Origin: Hirundichthys speculiger
Lineage: Eukaryota > Chordata > Actinopteri > Beloniformes > Exocoetidae
Length of the DNA: 64,000 nucleotides
Reading direction: 5' to 3'
NCBI GenBank assembly: GCA_018398805.1
Contig: JAGFBZ010002547.1
Span: forward strand, 439,501-503,500
Below are positions 30,546 to 40,635 of the stretch, piece after piece. Made by a program: the position numbers and the translations under genes. A model generated the notes under the pieces. It searched no databases. It had not been told where the DNA came from and saw only the letters and a program-made list of their open reading frames with translations. The first letter of the stretch is position 1. Each line of letters starts with the position of its first letter.

Positions 30546-31640
30546 AATCATGAACATAGTGTTGCTCTGTAAAGCTTTTTATCAAATCGTGCCAGTGGGA
30601 TCCTCTGATGGGTGTGGCGTTTATGACAGTTTCGCCATGATCAGTCCACCTCATCACATCTGAAGCACAGCTAAGAGCTTCCAGCTCTGCGCTTTTTACT
30701 GCTTCTTTTCACGATATTTTCTCAAAATATCCTTCACCAGCTTGTCCTCTGCATCTGTATGGGTAGAGAAGGTCTAAATAATTTTATAATCAGTAATTAG
30801 TTTGCAATCGTGCTGTTGATTTTTACCTTTCCGTATGTTTTATCACAGGCTTCACAATATTTTACCTTTTCGCATGGGACTATATGGTGCGTTGGGTCTG
30901 AAAAATTGTGCTTCTAGAAACAGAGAGGGGATTTTTAGATGTGTGTACAATCTGGGAATTTTATAGTGTTCGGGAGGGGCTCTGGCTCCAGTTTGCGAAT
31001 TTTGATTGTCACGGGGGGGGGGGGGGTGCCGGTCCCCATTAACCGTGAAAACTAAGTGATCACTGTAGATAAAAATGGTCACCGTGCAAATACAGCCAAA
31101 TTGTTCTAGGGTGCAGTCTTTGAAAACAATGTAAGCGTTTATGTCTGGGAGCACGGAGGAAGATTATGATCATTAGGTCTACTTGTTTTTCAGATCCTGG
31201 GATGTCAGAAAAAGAGACCTGCTGTATGTACTCGAGCCCTCTGCTTGGGTGGAATTTTTCCTGCACTGACAACTTTGCATACATAAAATGTACAATGCAT
31301 AGAGAGAAACAAAGCTGGTTATCTTGGGAGCTGTTGTTGTTGGGGTTGAACAGAAATCTTGCCTTCTTTGACACCATGTCATAGTAACCCACATTGTCCA
31401 AGCCTTAACCGAGCACCTCCGCTCCCTTCTGAGCCACAGAAACAATAAACTTCAGTTCATCATCCGAAATGGTCTCATCATTGCTCTGCATGAAGTGAGG
31501 TATTTGTTCAAAAATCAGGTCAATGTTATATTCATATTCCTGATTTAATATCCCCTGCACATCATCTGTCAGGGTCGATCCTCTTGGAACAACATTTATT
31601 ACGCTGTCCGGATGTGAGATAAATCATTAATCGTTGGCAT
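30546..31640 (-). pseudogene. Decayed coding region beside the Polinton-like protease
   Basis: On the minus strand 31390-31600 reads DDVQGILNQEYEYNIDLIF and SNDETISDDELKFIVSVAQ, then a stop. From about 31400 down to 31060 it continues with NVGYYDMVSKKARFLFNPN and similar. The composition and residual length look like real protein. I do not recognise the family; its place next to an adenain-like protease suggests a structural or unknown Polinton protein (inference). A pogo-like end with a G14 run (about 30880-31060) interrupts the region. Confidence 0.35.
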
Positions 31641-32207
31641 AACATCAATAAATAGCTAGCACTATCTGTTAGTTTTAACATTAGTAAATGTAACGGAGGG
31701 TCCTTTTGTTATGGAAAACAGTAATGTAACAACTATCTTACCTTCCTCAGCCAAATGTGAAAATATCAGATCTATTTAGCAGGTGTTATGATGTTAATTG
31801 CATTATGTCTCATTTCCCCAGCTTGTAACAGTCAATCAAAATCCTATTCATTTTTTCCACAGTTGTTAGTCTCGCTGTTTGTTGTTATCCAGCTGATATT
31901 GTTTACAGTGCCTTTATCATGAATCTTTTCATCAGTATTCAAGTACACATCACTATGTCTTTATGCATAACATTCACTCATGCTATATTTTACTGCAGTT
32001 TACTGAGTCTTTACATTCTTAGCATTTCACTGTAATGACAATAAAATTAACATTATTATTAATATATGAATGACTAATATAATTTGCATATCAGAAAAAG
32101 TACATTGAATATTATACAGTATAGTCTACATTGTGCATGTATTTCTAGGTTTTTTATTCATATTATTTCATTTTATTTTTGAAATCATGTGTTTATCAGA
32201 TTAGTGT
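31641..32207. other. Non-coding, A+T-rich, nothing recognised
   Basis: Near 32030 the stretch CACTGTAATGACAATAAAAT looks like a LINE polyadenylation tail, but the coding part is absent. Confidence 0.4.
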
Positions 32208-32590
32208 CACTTACTCCTCTTCTGTCCTCAGATGCACTGCTGAGGTTTCTCAGTCCATCCTCTTCAAATGCTCCTGTCGCTTCCACCTCAGCAGCACATC
32301 CCAGCACTGATGCAGCAGCATCAACCACTGCTCCTCCTCCAATAGACCTAGCTCACTGGCCAGCTCCTCTAACTGATGAGGTATGAACAGAGTTGGTTCA
32401 CACTGGTCCATTTAAAATAGAAAACAGCTTCACATTCCCAAAACAAAAGGATGGACGAAAGTGTCAACGTGACTATTTTTACTGAGTCTTAGTCAATAAA
32501 GGAAAAAGTCAGAAGAAGCTGGCTTATGTACTCTAAAAAGGATTATAGCTTGCACTGCTTCTGCCGCAAACATTTTTCTAAAAGAGAGTA
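32208..32590 (+). pseudogene. hAT transposase TTF zinc-finger region
   Basis: The frame from about 32208 encodes a Ser/Ala/Pro-rich linker, then PIDLAHWPAPLTDE. After one in-frame TGA it continues as TELVHTGPFKIENSF and FPKQKDGRKCQRDYFY. A shifted frame then gives KSQKKLAYVL, normally ...KVKRSWLMYS. This is the TTF-type zinc-finger region of ZMYM-like hAT transposases. A pyrimidine tract plus CAG at 32220-32231 could be a splice acceptor. The GTATGA at 32381 resembles a donor, but the protein similarity runs straight through it. The rest of the transposase is missing. Confidence 0.55.
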
Positions 32591-32651
32591 CAGTGATCCC
32601 ATGGCAATTTAAGCTTTAAGTTCCACGGTTTTAGTTATTTGCAGATTTATT

Positions 32652-32741
<90 letters not shown>

Positions 32742-33091
32742 TATATATATATAAAATATATAATATAAAAAAAATCAAGAAAAAATTGCGGAAACATCAC
32801 AGGATGTTGTGCGCGTTCTCTTGCAGCAAAGAAATGTTGTGAGCTAGCCTGGCCCCTTTAAGAAGGTGGCCTTATGGGTAATGATGTGGCCTTATGGGTA
32901 ATGTAGTGTGTGTGTCGTGGGACGGCAGAATGAAAACGCGGTTAGATGAAAGTTCGGAGACCAGAGGCTGTGAAGGTAACAGAGAGACCACGGTTGAGCC
33001 ATTATTTAGGCTCGGGGGGCTCCGGCTCCAGTTCGCGGATTTTGATTCTCGCGGGGATGGGGGGGTTATTAAACACGAAAAATACTGTACA
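32591..33091. mobile_element. pogo/Tigger-like MITE with an AT microsatellite
   Basis: The left edge TACAGTGATCCCATGG and right edge AACACGAAAAATACTGTA are short inverted ends with TA. The right third (GGGGGCTCCGGCTCCAGTTC then GCGGATTTTGATTCTCGCGG) recurs at 30970-31040. It is non-autonomous. Class assignment rests on end similarity alone. Confidence 0.4.
32656..32755. repeat. (TA)n microsatellite
   Basis: About 100 bp of almost pure alternating T and A, with one G interruption near 32740. Likely to be polymorphic in length. Confidence 0.9.
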
Positions 33092-33099
33092 CAGTAAAT

Positions 33100-33375
33100 C
33101 TGAAAGTGTTAGTTCAACTGCTAGGGAGTTGAATTAACACTTTCAAAGTGTCTATATTGGTCAACACTAAATTGAGTTTAAAGAACACTTTTCAAAGTGT
33201 TAAACAGTTAACACTGTGACAGAGTTTGTACAACACTCTCAACAGTTGAAATTTAACACAAATCAGTGTTGAATTTACCCAACACCAGTGTGCAGTGTCA
33301 AATTTTAACACTATTCGTGTGTTGTTTTTACACTGAATAAGGTTCAAATTATATTAACACTATGGAAAGTGTTAC
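33100..33375. repeat. Island of AACACT/AGTGTT words
   Basis: In about 275 bp I count seven AACACT and four AGTGTT, plus near matches (AAAGTGTCT, TTACACTG, AACACCAGTG). Single units such as AACACTTTCAAAGTGT are themselves palindromic. It lies about 100 bp from the stop codon of the unrecognised gene at 33468-34012 and may be that element's terminal region. Similar AACACT-rich repeats are common in fish. Confidence 0.7.
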
Positions 33376-33467
33376 ATATTACCCAACCTTTTGTTGTTTT
33401 ATTTTATTTTGAAAATACTACTGAGTCAATTTATAATTCCCAATTTCACACCCAAAAACAATACATG

Positions 33468-34012
33468 TCAGCTGAATTCACAAACAAAACCACACAAGTT
33501 ACAGTTTAAATCAATCTGTATTTCAAACAAGTACACCACATTAAAAAAAAGCATTGCTTTGCAATAACCACAACACAGGTCACACAATATGGCAATGTGG
33601 CACAATGTATGTTTTGTCACACATCTCGTTAGAAAACTGTTCATCATAGGGTCTGTAATAAACAACTCCTTAATTGGAAAAACAAAATATGAATCTGCTT
33701 TCTCATCATTACAGTAAGCATTGAAATGATCATCAAAATAAAGAGTGTCCACTCCGCAAGTCAAAATGAACGCTTGCTCATCATTTATAATGATGTTGGT
33801 GATTTTTCTGAAAATAGGAACTTCCACATTTGTTCCCGTACAAACAAACATACCAATCTGATATTCAGTGCCATAGTTCTTCACCCAGTTAGTAGTTGAC
33901 AATTCACAGTATGTTTGTACATTAAAGTAAGAACTTAAAACCTCCCCTCCCTCCAACCTATAAATAACTTCTTTCTTTACTGGACCAAATCCAAATTCTC
34001 CCAGTGTAAGCT
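33468..34012 (-). pseudogene. Unrecognised transposon-like protein, C-terminal piece
   Basis: On the minus strand an open stretch runs from about 34012 (LTLGEFGFGPVKKEVIYRL) through STTNWVKNYGTEYQIGMFV, VPIFRKITNIIIND and DTLYFDDHFNAYC to a stop at 33468. The NWV...Y..GMFV and YFDDHFNAY motifs are ones I associate with the C-terminus of a multi-copy, uncharacterised protein family in teleosts and cnidarians whose middle contains VDIMHDLLE. That middle part lies at 36850-37535 on the same strand, so the pieces belong together. This piece is itself open. The last 40 residues are Cys-rich and may be read past the original end. Confidence 0.5.
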
Positions 34013-34660
34013 AACTGCCCCTGGTGTTGTTTGTTAGATCCCCTAGGTGCGGTTCAGCCTCTGTCTAGCAGAGTCTGTCACCGGGTCTAGCTCTCCATCT
34101 CGCTAGAATTCCTCAACTTTGTTTAAGCTGGTGACGAGGAGACTCGCCTAGCACTAACTGCATACTACCCATCCAAATGCCTACCCTGCTCCCTCCATTA
34201 ACTGACCTAAGAGGAATAGCCTGGCAGCTCAAAGTCCAGCTTCTGGTCACATTTGTTAACTGCAGCTCTCCTCTTATGATCTGGGCTCTTGTTACCAACT
34301 AGGTTAGGTTTAGTGGCTTGGACAACAAGCCCCAAGTATCTGTGACAATGTTGGGCTAGAGTAACTTTTAAGAACCTGTGTTGTTAATGCAGAGACACAC
34401 CCAAATCTTTACAATTGTGGGGACAAATTCAATATCCACCACAATGTCTTGTGTTGATTTTATATTCATTAAGCAGGTTAGCAGGGTTAAGTGACAGCAT
34501 TCATTGATTAAACATTGAATAAATATTGATTAAACATTGGAAAACAAACTAATTCTACTCTAAAATAAAGCTGCGGCTGGCAACTCCGTTCTTCTGTGTT
34601 AATCCAGGCCGTGGCTTTAATTCCAATTATTCCCATGGAATCCAGGCTGGTTGGAATTAC

Positions 34661-35588
34661 CGTACCGTACCGTCTTCTTCCGCTTATCCGAGGTCGGGTC
34701 GCGGGGGCATCAGCCGGAGTAAGGAAGCCCAGACCCCCCTCTCCCCGGCCACTTCCTCCAGCTCCTCTGGGGGGATCCCAAGGCGTTCCCAGGCCAGCCG
34801 AGAGACATAGTCCCTCCAGCGTGTCCTGGGTCTTCCCCGGGGTCTCCTCCCAGTGGGCCGTGCCCGGAACACCTCACCAGGGAGGCGCCCAGGAGGCATC
34901 CTAACCAGATGCCCGAGCCACCTCATCTGGCTCCTCTTGATGCGGAGGAGCAGCGGTTCTACTCTGAGCCCCTCCCGGATGACCGAGCTTCTCACCCTAT
35001 CTCTAAGGGAGAGCCCGGCCACCCTGCGAAGGAAGCTCATTTCAGCCGCTTGTATCCGCGATCTTGTTCTTTCGGTCACTACCCAAAGCTCATGACCATA
35101 GGTGAGGGTGGGAACGTAGATCGACCGGTAAATCGAGAGCTTCGCCTTCCGACTCAGCTCCTTCTTCACCACAACAGACCGGCGCAGCACCCGCATCACT
35201 GCAGATGCCGCACCGATCCGTCTGTCGATCTCCCGCTCCATCCTTCCCTCACTCGTGAACAAGATCCCGAGATACTTAAACTCCTCCACTTGGGGAAGGA
35301 CCTCATCCCCAACCCGGAGAGGGCACTCCACCCTTTTCCGGCTGAGGACCATGGTCTCGGATTTGGAGGTGCTGATTCTCATCCCAGCCGCTTCACAACC
35401 GGCTGCGAATCGCTCCAGCGAGAGCTGTAGATTACGGCTCGATGAAGCCAACAGAACCACATCATCTGCAAATAGCAGAGACCCAATCCTGAGGCCACCG
35501 AACCGGATCCCCTCGACACCTCGACTGCGCCTAGAAATTCTGTCCATAAAAGTAATGAACAGAATCGGTGACAAAGGGCAGCCTTGGC
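34661..35588 (-). mobile_element. 5'-truncated RTE-like LINE with 12-bp target duplication
   Basis: The insertion is bounded by GGTTGGAATTAC at 34649-34660 and 35589-35600. On the minus strand an unbroken frame of about 300 codons reads the second half of an RTE/Rex3-like reverse transcriptase and C-terminus: RQGCPLSPILF, LLFADDVVLLASS with the FADD box, VEEFKYLGILFTSEG, and RPRGRPRTRWRDYV before the stop at 34684. Translation ends in LLRLMPPRPDLG, and the DNA ends in a CGGATAAGCGGAAGAAGACG tail with CGGTA repeats. It is truncated in the palm region. The open frame and exact duplication suggest recent insertion. Confidence 0.9.
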
Positions 35589-36088
35589 GGTTGGAATTAC
35601 TGTAGCTTGTAATTCCAATTTCATTCATTTGAATTGATCCAGGTTGGTTTGGGGTGAGCTGTGGCTTATAATTCCAATTTCTTTCATTTAAACTGATTCA
35701 TCCGCATTGATTCAAGGACAGTTGGGGGTAGGCAAATGGCCAGTTTGCACTTTCCGAGGCTGCTGAGGAGCGAGGTGGAGAGAGCACAGGGTCAGGTCCT
35801 GGGAACTCTGATATCCGGCCCCTCCTCCTTGCTAGCAGTGAGCTAGGGTAAACCCGAAAAATTATATTCCTCAAGAGTTGGGAAAATGGTTAATCCGTTC
35901 TGAGCGCCTCCTCTCTTGATTCTTGAAGAATTGGATAGCTCGCTCGGTCCCAAAACCAGTCTTGCTCCTTCGAAGACGCCCACGGAAGAACGCCGAATTA
36001 TTCTCCTCCTCAGTTTTTATGCTCTCTCAACCAGCCTGCCTCGGCCCCAAAAAGTCCTTGTTCGGTCTTCCGCAGAATCTACAACTCC

Positions 36089-36335
36089 TGATTGGTTGAC
36101 GCTCATCTGCAGAGGCATACATAATTCATCCAAAACTTAACATTACCCTTCTGTTTGGTCACACAACAATTCATGACTGGTTTCACATACAGTCGGCCAT
36201 GCATAATTCGCCAAAAGAGTTACATAGTCATTCTGATAGGTTCAGGTGCCTCTGCAAAGGCGTCCATAATTATCTTGACATACACAACCCCTCTGATTGG
36301 TTTATGCTCAACAGAGGCATACATAATTCAACCAC
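36089..36335. repeat. Diverged tandem units with GATTGGTT and CATACATAATTC
   Basis: The unit GATTGGTT...CTGCAGAGGCATACATAATTC occurs at 36090 and 36295, with two more diverged copies between (GACTGGTTTCAC...CATGCATAATTC and GATAGGTTCAGG...GTCCATAATTA). GATTGGTT contains the CCAAT box in reverse. Such arrays are typical of LTR U3 enhancers, but function is inference. Confidence 0.55.
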
Positions 36336-36849
36336 ACAGCTCCTCCCAGGTCCCAAAGTTACCCTGTTTACTGGTCCAGTGGCTCGCTAAGCTAAAGCTA
36401 ATTAACTAAAGCTAATTCTTACCTAAAGCTAATTCTTACCTAACGATTTATGTACCCATGTATGTCACAAAGGGCACCCAAAAGCTCTATTAATTGATTG
36501 ATTGGATAATATCCAGAATATGTCCTCATTTGCCATGATTCTGCACAAAGCTGCAGCACTCACGAGCCCCTCCAAGGTCGGCCTTTGCTGCCACCCGCCA
36601 AAGCAATTTCTTGCACCTGGCTTACCCATGACCAAGTGTGTATGTGGAGGAAACTATTATTTTTGATAACAACTTCACATGATGCCTTCCCTCCTCTTTG
36701 TTGTGTCCCTGGTAGCTCTGAGCTGGCACTTGGTAGCCTGGCACACAGAATTGTTTTGAATAGCAAATTTAACTTTCCTGTCAAACGAAAAGTTACCTAA
36801 TTATTAAACCCAAGTTTACACTTTATCCAAATCCATTCTAGGTTTGTCA

Positions 36850-37535
36850 TCAGCGTTTTAATACCTTAATTTTTGGTGTCAGGAGCCCCTTAATCAAGTG
36901 TTTCAAATAGTTTGTCATACCTGTAATTACGATGGGTGACACAATATTCACAATCTGAATCAAAAGGAGGAGCAGATTCCAGTAACAGTTTTTTCTTTCT
37001 ATCACATCACCAAAAATAAGAGGAACATTTTTCACAAGACACCATGACTGAATTGCATTTAGTCCAATATCATTGCTAGCCTTATCTATATTTAACCCAC
37101 TTGGCCTATGTTCTCTTTCCATATACCCATAGTTGAAATTTTGGATCCTCTGTGACAGTGATTCTAAAGACAAATACTTCTGGTTGACAAGGTACTGAAA
37201 CACAAGTTTTAGCTCATATTGTACCACACTTTCAAGTAAGTCGTGCATTATGTCCACTGCATAGTTGTCAGAGGAGTGGAAAAAATGCAATGTATTGAAC
37301 AAGCATGTCTTTTAGACACCAAATGTTGAACCCAACATGGGATTTTCCTGTAGAGCTGCACAATATTCTGCATGGATTTCTTTTGTATGAAAAATCATGC
37401 CAGAGTCATCTTTGGTAAAGTCAGACTGTGACTCATCCTTATTTTTAAAACAAAATCTACAATAATATGTTGCACTGAAGGATTCAACAAAACCAAAGAA
37501 TCCATGTAAACAAAGATTGTTACCAGTCACTTATA
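36850..37535 (-). pseudogene. Unrecognised transposon-like protein, central piece
   Basis: Two adjoining minus-strand stretches, about 72 and 150 codons, read TGNNLCLHGFFGFVESFSAT, YYCRFCFKNKDESQSDF with a CxxC pair, then AVDIMHDLLESVVQYELKLV, GYMEREHRPSGLN, IGLNAIQSWCLVKNVPLIFG and IVITGMTNYLKHLI. They are separated by one frame break near 37310. I recall this pattern as an uncharacterised multi-copy family; a transposase origin is plausible because of its copy number and acidic motifs, but I cannot name the superfamily. The upstream sequence resumes beyond the Tc1 at 39247. Confidence 0.5.
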
Positions 37536-39246
37536 CAACCCCTAGTTAAAAGTATGGAATCACCAGCCTTGGACGAGCATTCACTCAGACATTTCATTCT
37601 GTAGAACAAACTCAGATAAGAAGCATGAAACAATAATGAAGTTTTTCAAAAGTGCAACTCCTTGGCATTCAGAAACACTAAAAGAAATGAATAAAAAACA
37701 TTGGGGTGGTCAGTAAATGTTACTTTTATAGAGCAAGTGCAGGGAAATAAATATGGAATCACTCCATTCTGAGGAAAAAAATATGGAATCATGAAAAACA
37801 GATGAAGAAAAAACAATTAAAACACATCACTAGTATTTAGTTCCACCACCTCTGGCTTTTATGACAGCTTGCAGTCTCTGAGGTATGGACTTGATGAGTG
37901 ACAGACAGTATTCTTCATCAATCTGGTGCCAACTCTCTTTGCAGTTGCCAGATCATCTTTGTAGGTTGGAGCCTTGCTGTGGACCATTTTTTTTCAATTT
38001 CCATCACAGGTTTTCAATTGGGTTTAGATCTGGGCTATTTGCAGGCCATGACATTGACTGGATGCATCTTTCACCAAGAAATGCTTTCACAGTTTTTGCT
38101 CTGTGGCATGATGCATTGTCATCTTGGAATATGATTTCCTCATCCCCAAACATTTTTTCAATTGAAGGGATAAGAAAGCTGTCCAAAATGTCAATGTAAA
38201 CTTGTGCATTTATTGAGGATTTAACCACAGCCATCTCCCCAGTGCTTTTGCCTGACATGCAGCCCCATATCATCAAGGACTGTGGGAACTTTTGATGTTT
38301 TCTTTAGGCAGTCCTCTTTGTAAATCTCACTGGAATAGCACCAAACAAAAGTTCCAGCATCATCACCTTGTCCAATGCAGATTCGTGACTCATCACGGAA
38401 GATAACCTTCATCCAGTCATCCACAGTCCATGATTGCCTCTCCTTAGCCCATTGCAGTCTTGTTCTTTTCTGTTTAAGCGTCAATGATGGTTTCCTTTTA
38501 GCTTTCCTGTATGAAAATCCCATTTTCTTTAGGTGATTTTGCACAGTTCTGTCACATACATTGACTCCAGCTTCCTCCCATTTCTTCTTAATTTGTCTTG
38601 TTGTGCAGTTTCTGTTTTCAAGACATATGGCCTTTAGTTGTTTGTCTTGTCCTTGGTCCACCAGTATGCTTGACTTTAACAACCTTCCCATGCTGTTTGT
38701 ACTTGGTCCATATCTTCGATACAGCTGACTGTGAACAGCCCACATCTTTGGCAACCATACGTGTAGAGTTACCTTCTTCAAGAAGTTTGATAATCCTGTC
38801 TTTGGTCTCAAGATACATCTCTCTTGTTGGAGCCATGATTCTTGCCAATCCACTTGGTCCAGCAGCTCTCCAAGGTGTGATAACTGCACTTTTTTAATGG
38901 CAGACTAACGAGCAGATCTAATCTGAGGCAAGTGCCCAATTAAGGAAAGGAAATTGACTGGGTATATCCTTATTTCCTACTAAAAATGGAGTGATTCAAA
39001 TTTTTTTTCCTCAGAATGGAGTGATTCCATATTTATTTTCCGGCACTTGCTCTGTAAAAGTTACATTTACTGACCACCACAATGTTTTTTATTCATTTCT
39101 TTTGGTGTTTCTGAATGCCAAGGAGTTGCACTTTTGAAAAACTTCATTATTGTTTCATACTTTTATCTGAGTTTGTTCTACAGAATAAAATGTCTGAGTG
39201 AGTGCTCATCCAAGGCTGGTGATTCCATACCTTTTGCTAGGGGTTG
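37536..39246 (-). mobile_element. Tc1-like transposon with about 260-bp inverted repeats
   Basis: It starts CAACCCCTAGTTAAAAGTAT and ends, on the other strand, with the matching CAACCCCTAGCAAAAGGTAT, flanked by TA on both sides. The inverted repeats extend about 260 bp inwards, including the inner ATATGGAATCACTCCATTCTG site. The element lies inside the unrecognised gene, between its central and upstream pieces. Confidence 0.85.
37990..38889 (-). pseudogene. Tc1-like transposase, frameshifted
   Basis: From about 38848 the minus strand encodes an N-terminal helix-turn-helix (RIIKLLEEGNSTRMVAKDVG, CSQSAVSKIWTKYKQHG). A second HTH follows (NRNCTTRQIKKKWEEAGV, DRTVQNHLKKMGF). The DDE domain has Asp in WMKVIFRDESRI (usually FSDES), a MMIWGCMSGKSTG motif, Asp in IIFQDDNASCH and Glu in [10 protein letters not shown]. 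Frame changes occur between the two HTH parts (near 38670) and before MMIWG (near 38280). The catalytic residues survive but no complete protein does. Confidence 0.85.
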
Positions 39247-39335
39247 TATAACAGAACCAAACAATGGTGAGCCTGAGAAAGGCACCTCAATTCCTTGTGT
39301 TTCAAGTATTTTAAGATTGTAGGAATCCACCTCTC
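39247..39335 (-). pseudogene. Unrecognised transposon-like protein, upstream piece
   Basis: On the minus strand, immediately beyond the Tc1, the sequence reads YNLKILETQGIEVPFSGSPL followed by FGSV and then the Tc1 boundary. The central piece resumes on the other side with TGNNLCLHGFFG. The order fits one protein interrupted by the Tc1. Further upstream I could not follow the frame. Confidence 0.45.
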
Positions 39336-40635
39336 TCCCCATTTGCAGATGGCCTGCTTAATCTTCAAATAAACGCTCCCTTTCAGATCAGACAACCCCT
39401 TTTCGCCAAGACAAGGAGAAAGGGACAATAAACACAATAAACGTCTGGACCCAGCCGATGTGAATTAGAGGTGCCAAGCCTCAGCCATCATGAACCTCCG
39501 CTAATGGGAAGTTCCCTTTCTTCTTTGGGACCCCAGGTGAAAGCCGGATTGGATTGATATAAATTTCACCGACAGAAACTCAGATTTGCAATCTCACAGG
39601 CCAAGCAAGGTCTCCTAAATTGTATTTTTGGAATGCAATCAAGACAGTAGCAGCAGTTCACCCAGGGTTTATGTCCCAGAGCCATGTCCCAGGGGCGTTA
39701 TCTGTTTTGAGCCATAAACAATAAAAAAAACTTTGCATTCTTTAACCGATTGTCCCAGGAACCCAGACTTAAAATGGACCAACAGCTACCCCATGTGGCC
39801 AGAAGAATACCAACAGACAATTGCAGTTTTGAATGGTTGTTAATGAGTGATGAGTAAAATGCTGACATAATATAACATGTATGTGGTAATATTTTGTCTT
39901 ACCCTGGTTAAAACGTTTGACATTAATTTCTAACCGCGGTTGGAATTGTGGAATCAAACAATATTGTTAAAATTGTCTCAGAAGGTACATAACTGTGAAT
40001 CCGAGAGAAATTACCCACTGTGGTCAGCTGCCTCCAGGCCAACCCCTCTTTTGCATAAAGACCCTTTGGATATTTAAACCTATAAAACAAAAGACAGTCT
40101 CTTTGTCTCGCTCTCTTCTCTTCATCTTTTCGTTTTGGCCAGAACTCATTTTGTGTTTTACCCTGGTTCTTTTTTTTGTTAACAAGATGCTCTTGCCATT
40201 TTCTCCATTTTTTCCGAGCGTCGGAAGAGCATACACTTTTTTCCTCTGCAACTCTAGATCCATACAATTAAACATTTTGTGTTTTAGTTAATTTATACAA
40301 CTCCTTTTAAGTTTGATTTTTTTCTTTCTTTCCTTTTTATTGACTAAGTAACTTCATTCAACTTTTTGTGAAGTTGTTTTGCTCATGTCAATCCTTGACG
40401 GGCCTGAGATCAGAAAGTTCTGTTTTTCTCATCAAACTTTGGTCCGCTGATCGCTACCGGCCAGTGTTAAGTCTGTGGAGCACAGAGCCAGCTGTCACCA
40501 ACACGAGACCAGCTGATCGAAATCCGAGACACTGGATTCGATCAGACCACCAGACGGGAGAAAAGGGGTCCACCCGTCCCCCGGACAACGCGAGACATTC
40601 CAAGTTTCTGCTGGCAGAATCGTCTCCAACCTGAT
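39336..40635. other. Non-coding, LTR-like features, no gene recognised
   Basis: The part 40070-40285 has ATTTAAACCTATAAAACAAA, a possible TATA region, then a pyrimidine-rich leader and an AATTAAACATTTTG polyadenylation-like word. That arrangement resembles an LTR. Termini and duplications were not identified. Confidence 0.35.

Larger units (their letters stand above)
34013..36849. other. LTR-like insertion block within the unrecognised gene
   Basis: The sequence between the C-terminal and central pieces is foreign to the gene. Besides the RTE LINE (34661-35588), it contains repeated TTGGAATTAC and TAATTCCAATT words (34615-35690) and the CCAAT-type tandem repeats at 36089-36335. It also has tandem CTAAAGCTAATTCTTAC units at about 36390-36441. 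This looks like LTR or promoter sequence, possibly on the minus strand, but matching LTR ends were not found. Confidence 0.4.

Noticed and set aside
32381..32386. Apparent splice donor GTATGA after the 32232-32380 open stretch
   Set aside because: The hAT TTF-finger similarity continues in the same frame directly through it (one TGA aside), so a donor is unlikely.
34596..35605. Plus-strand open frames of 80-173 codons at the RTE locus
   Set aside because: They are the complement of the RTE reverse transcriptase frame, which has the FADD and PQG-like motifs on the minus strand.
34341..36468. A complete minus-strand LTR element bounded by TGTGACA words
   Set aside because: The inverted TGTGACA matches are short and the flanks do not duplicate, so element ends could not be supported.
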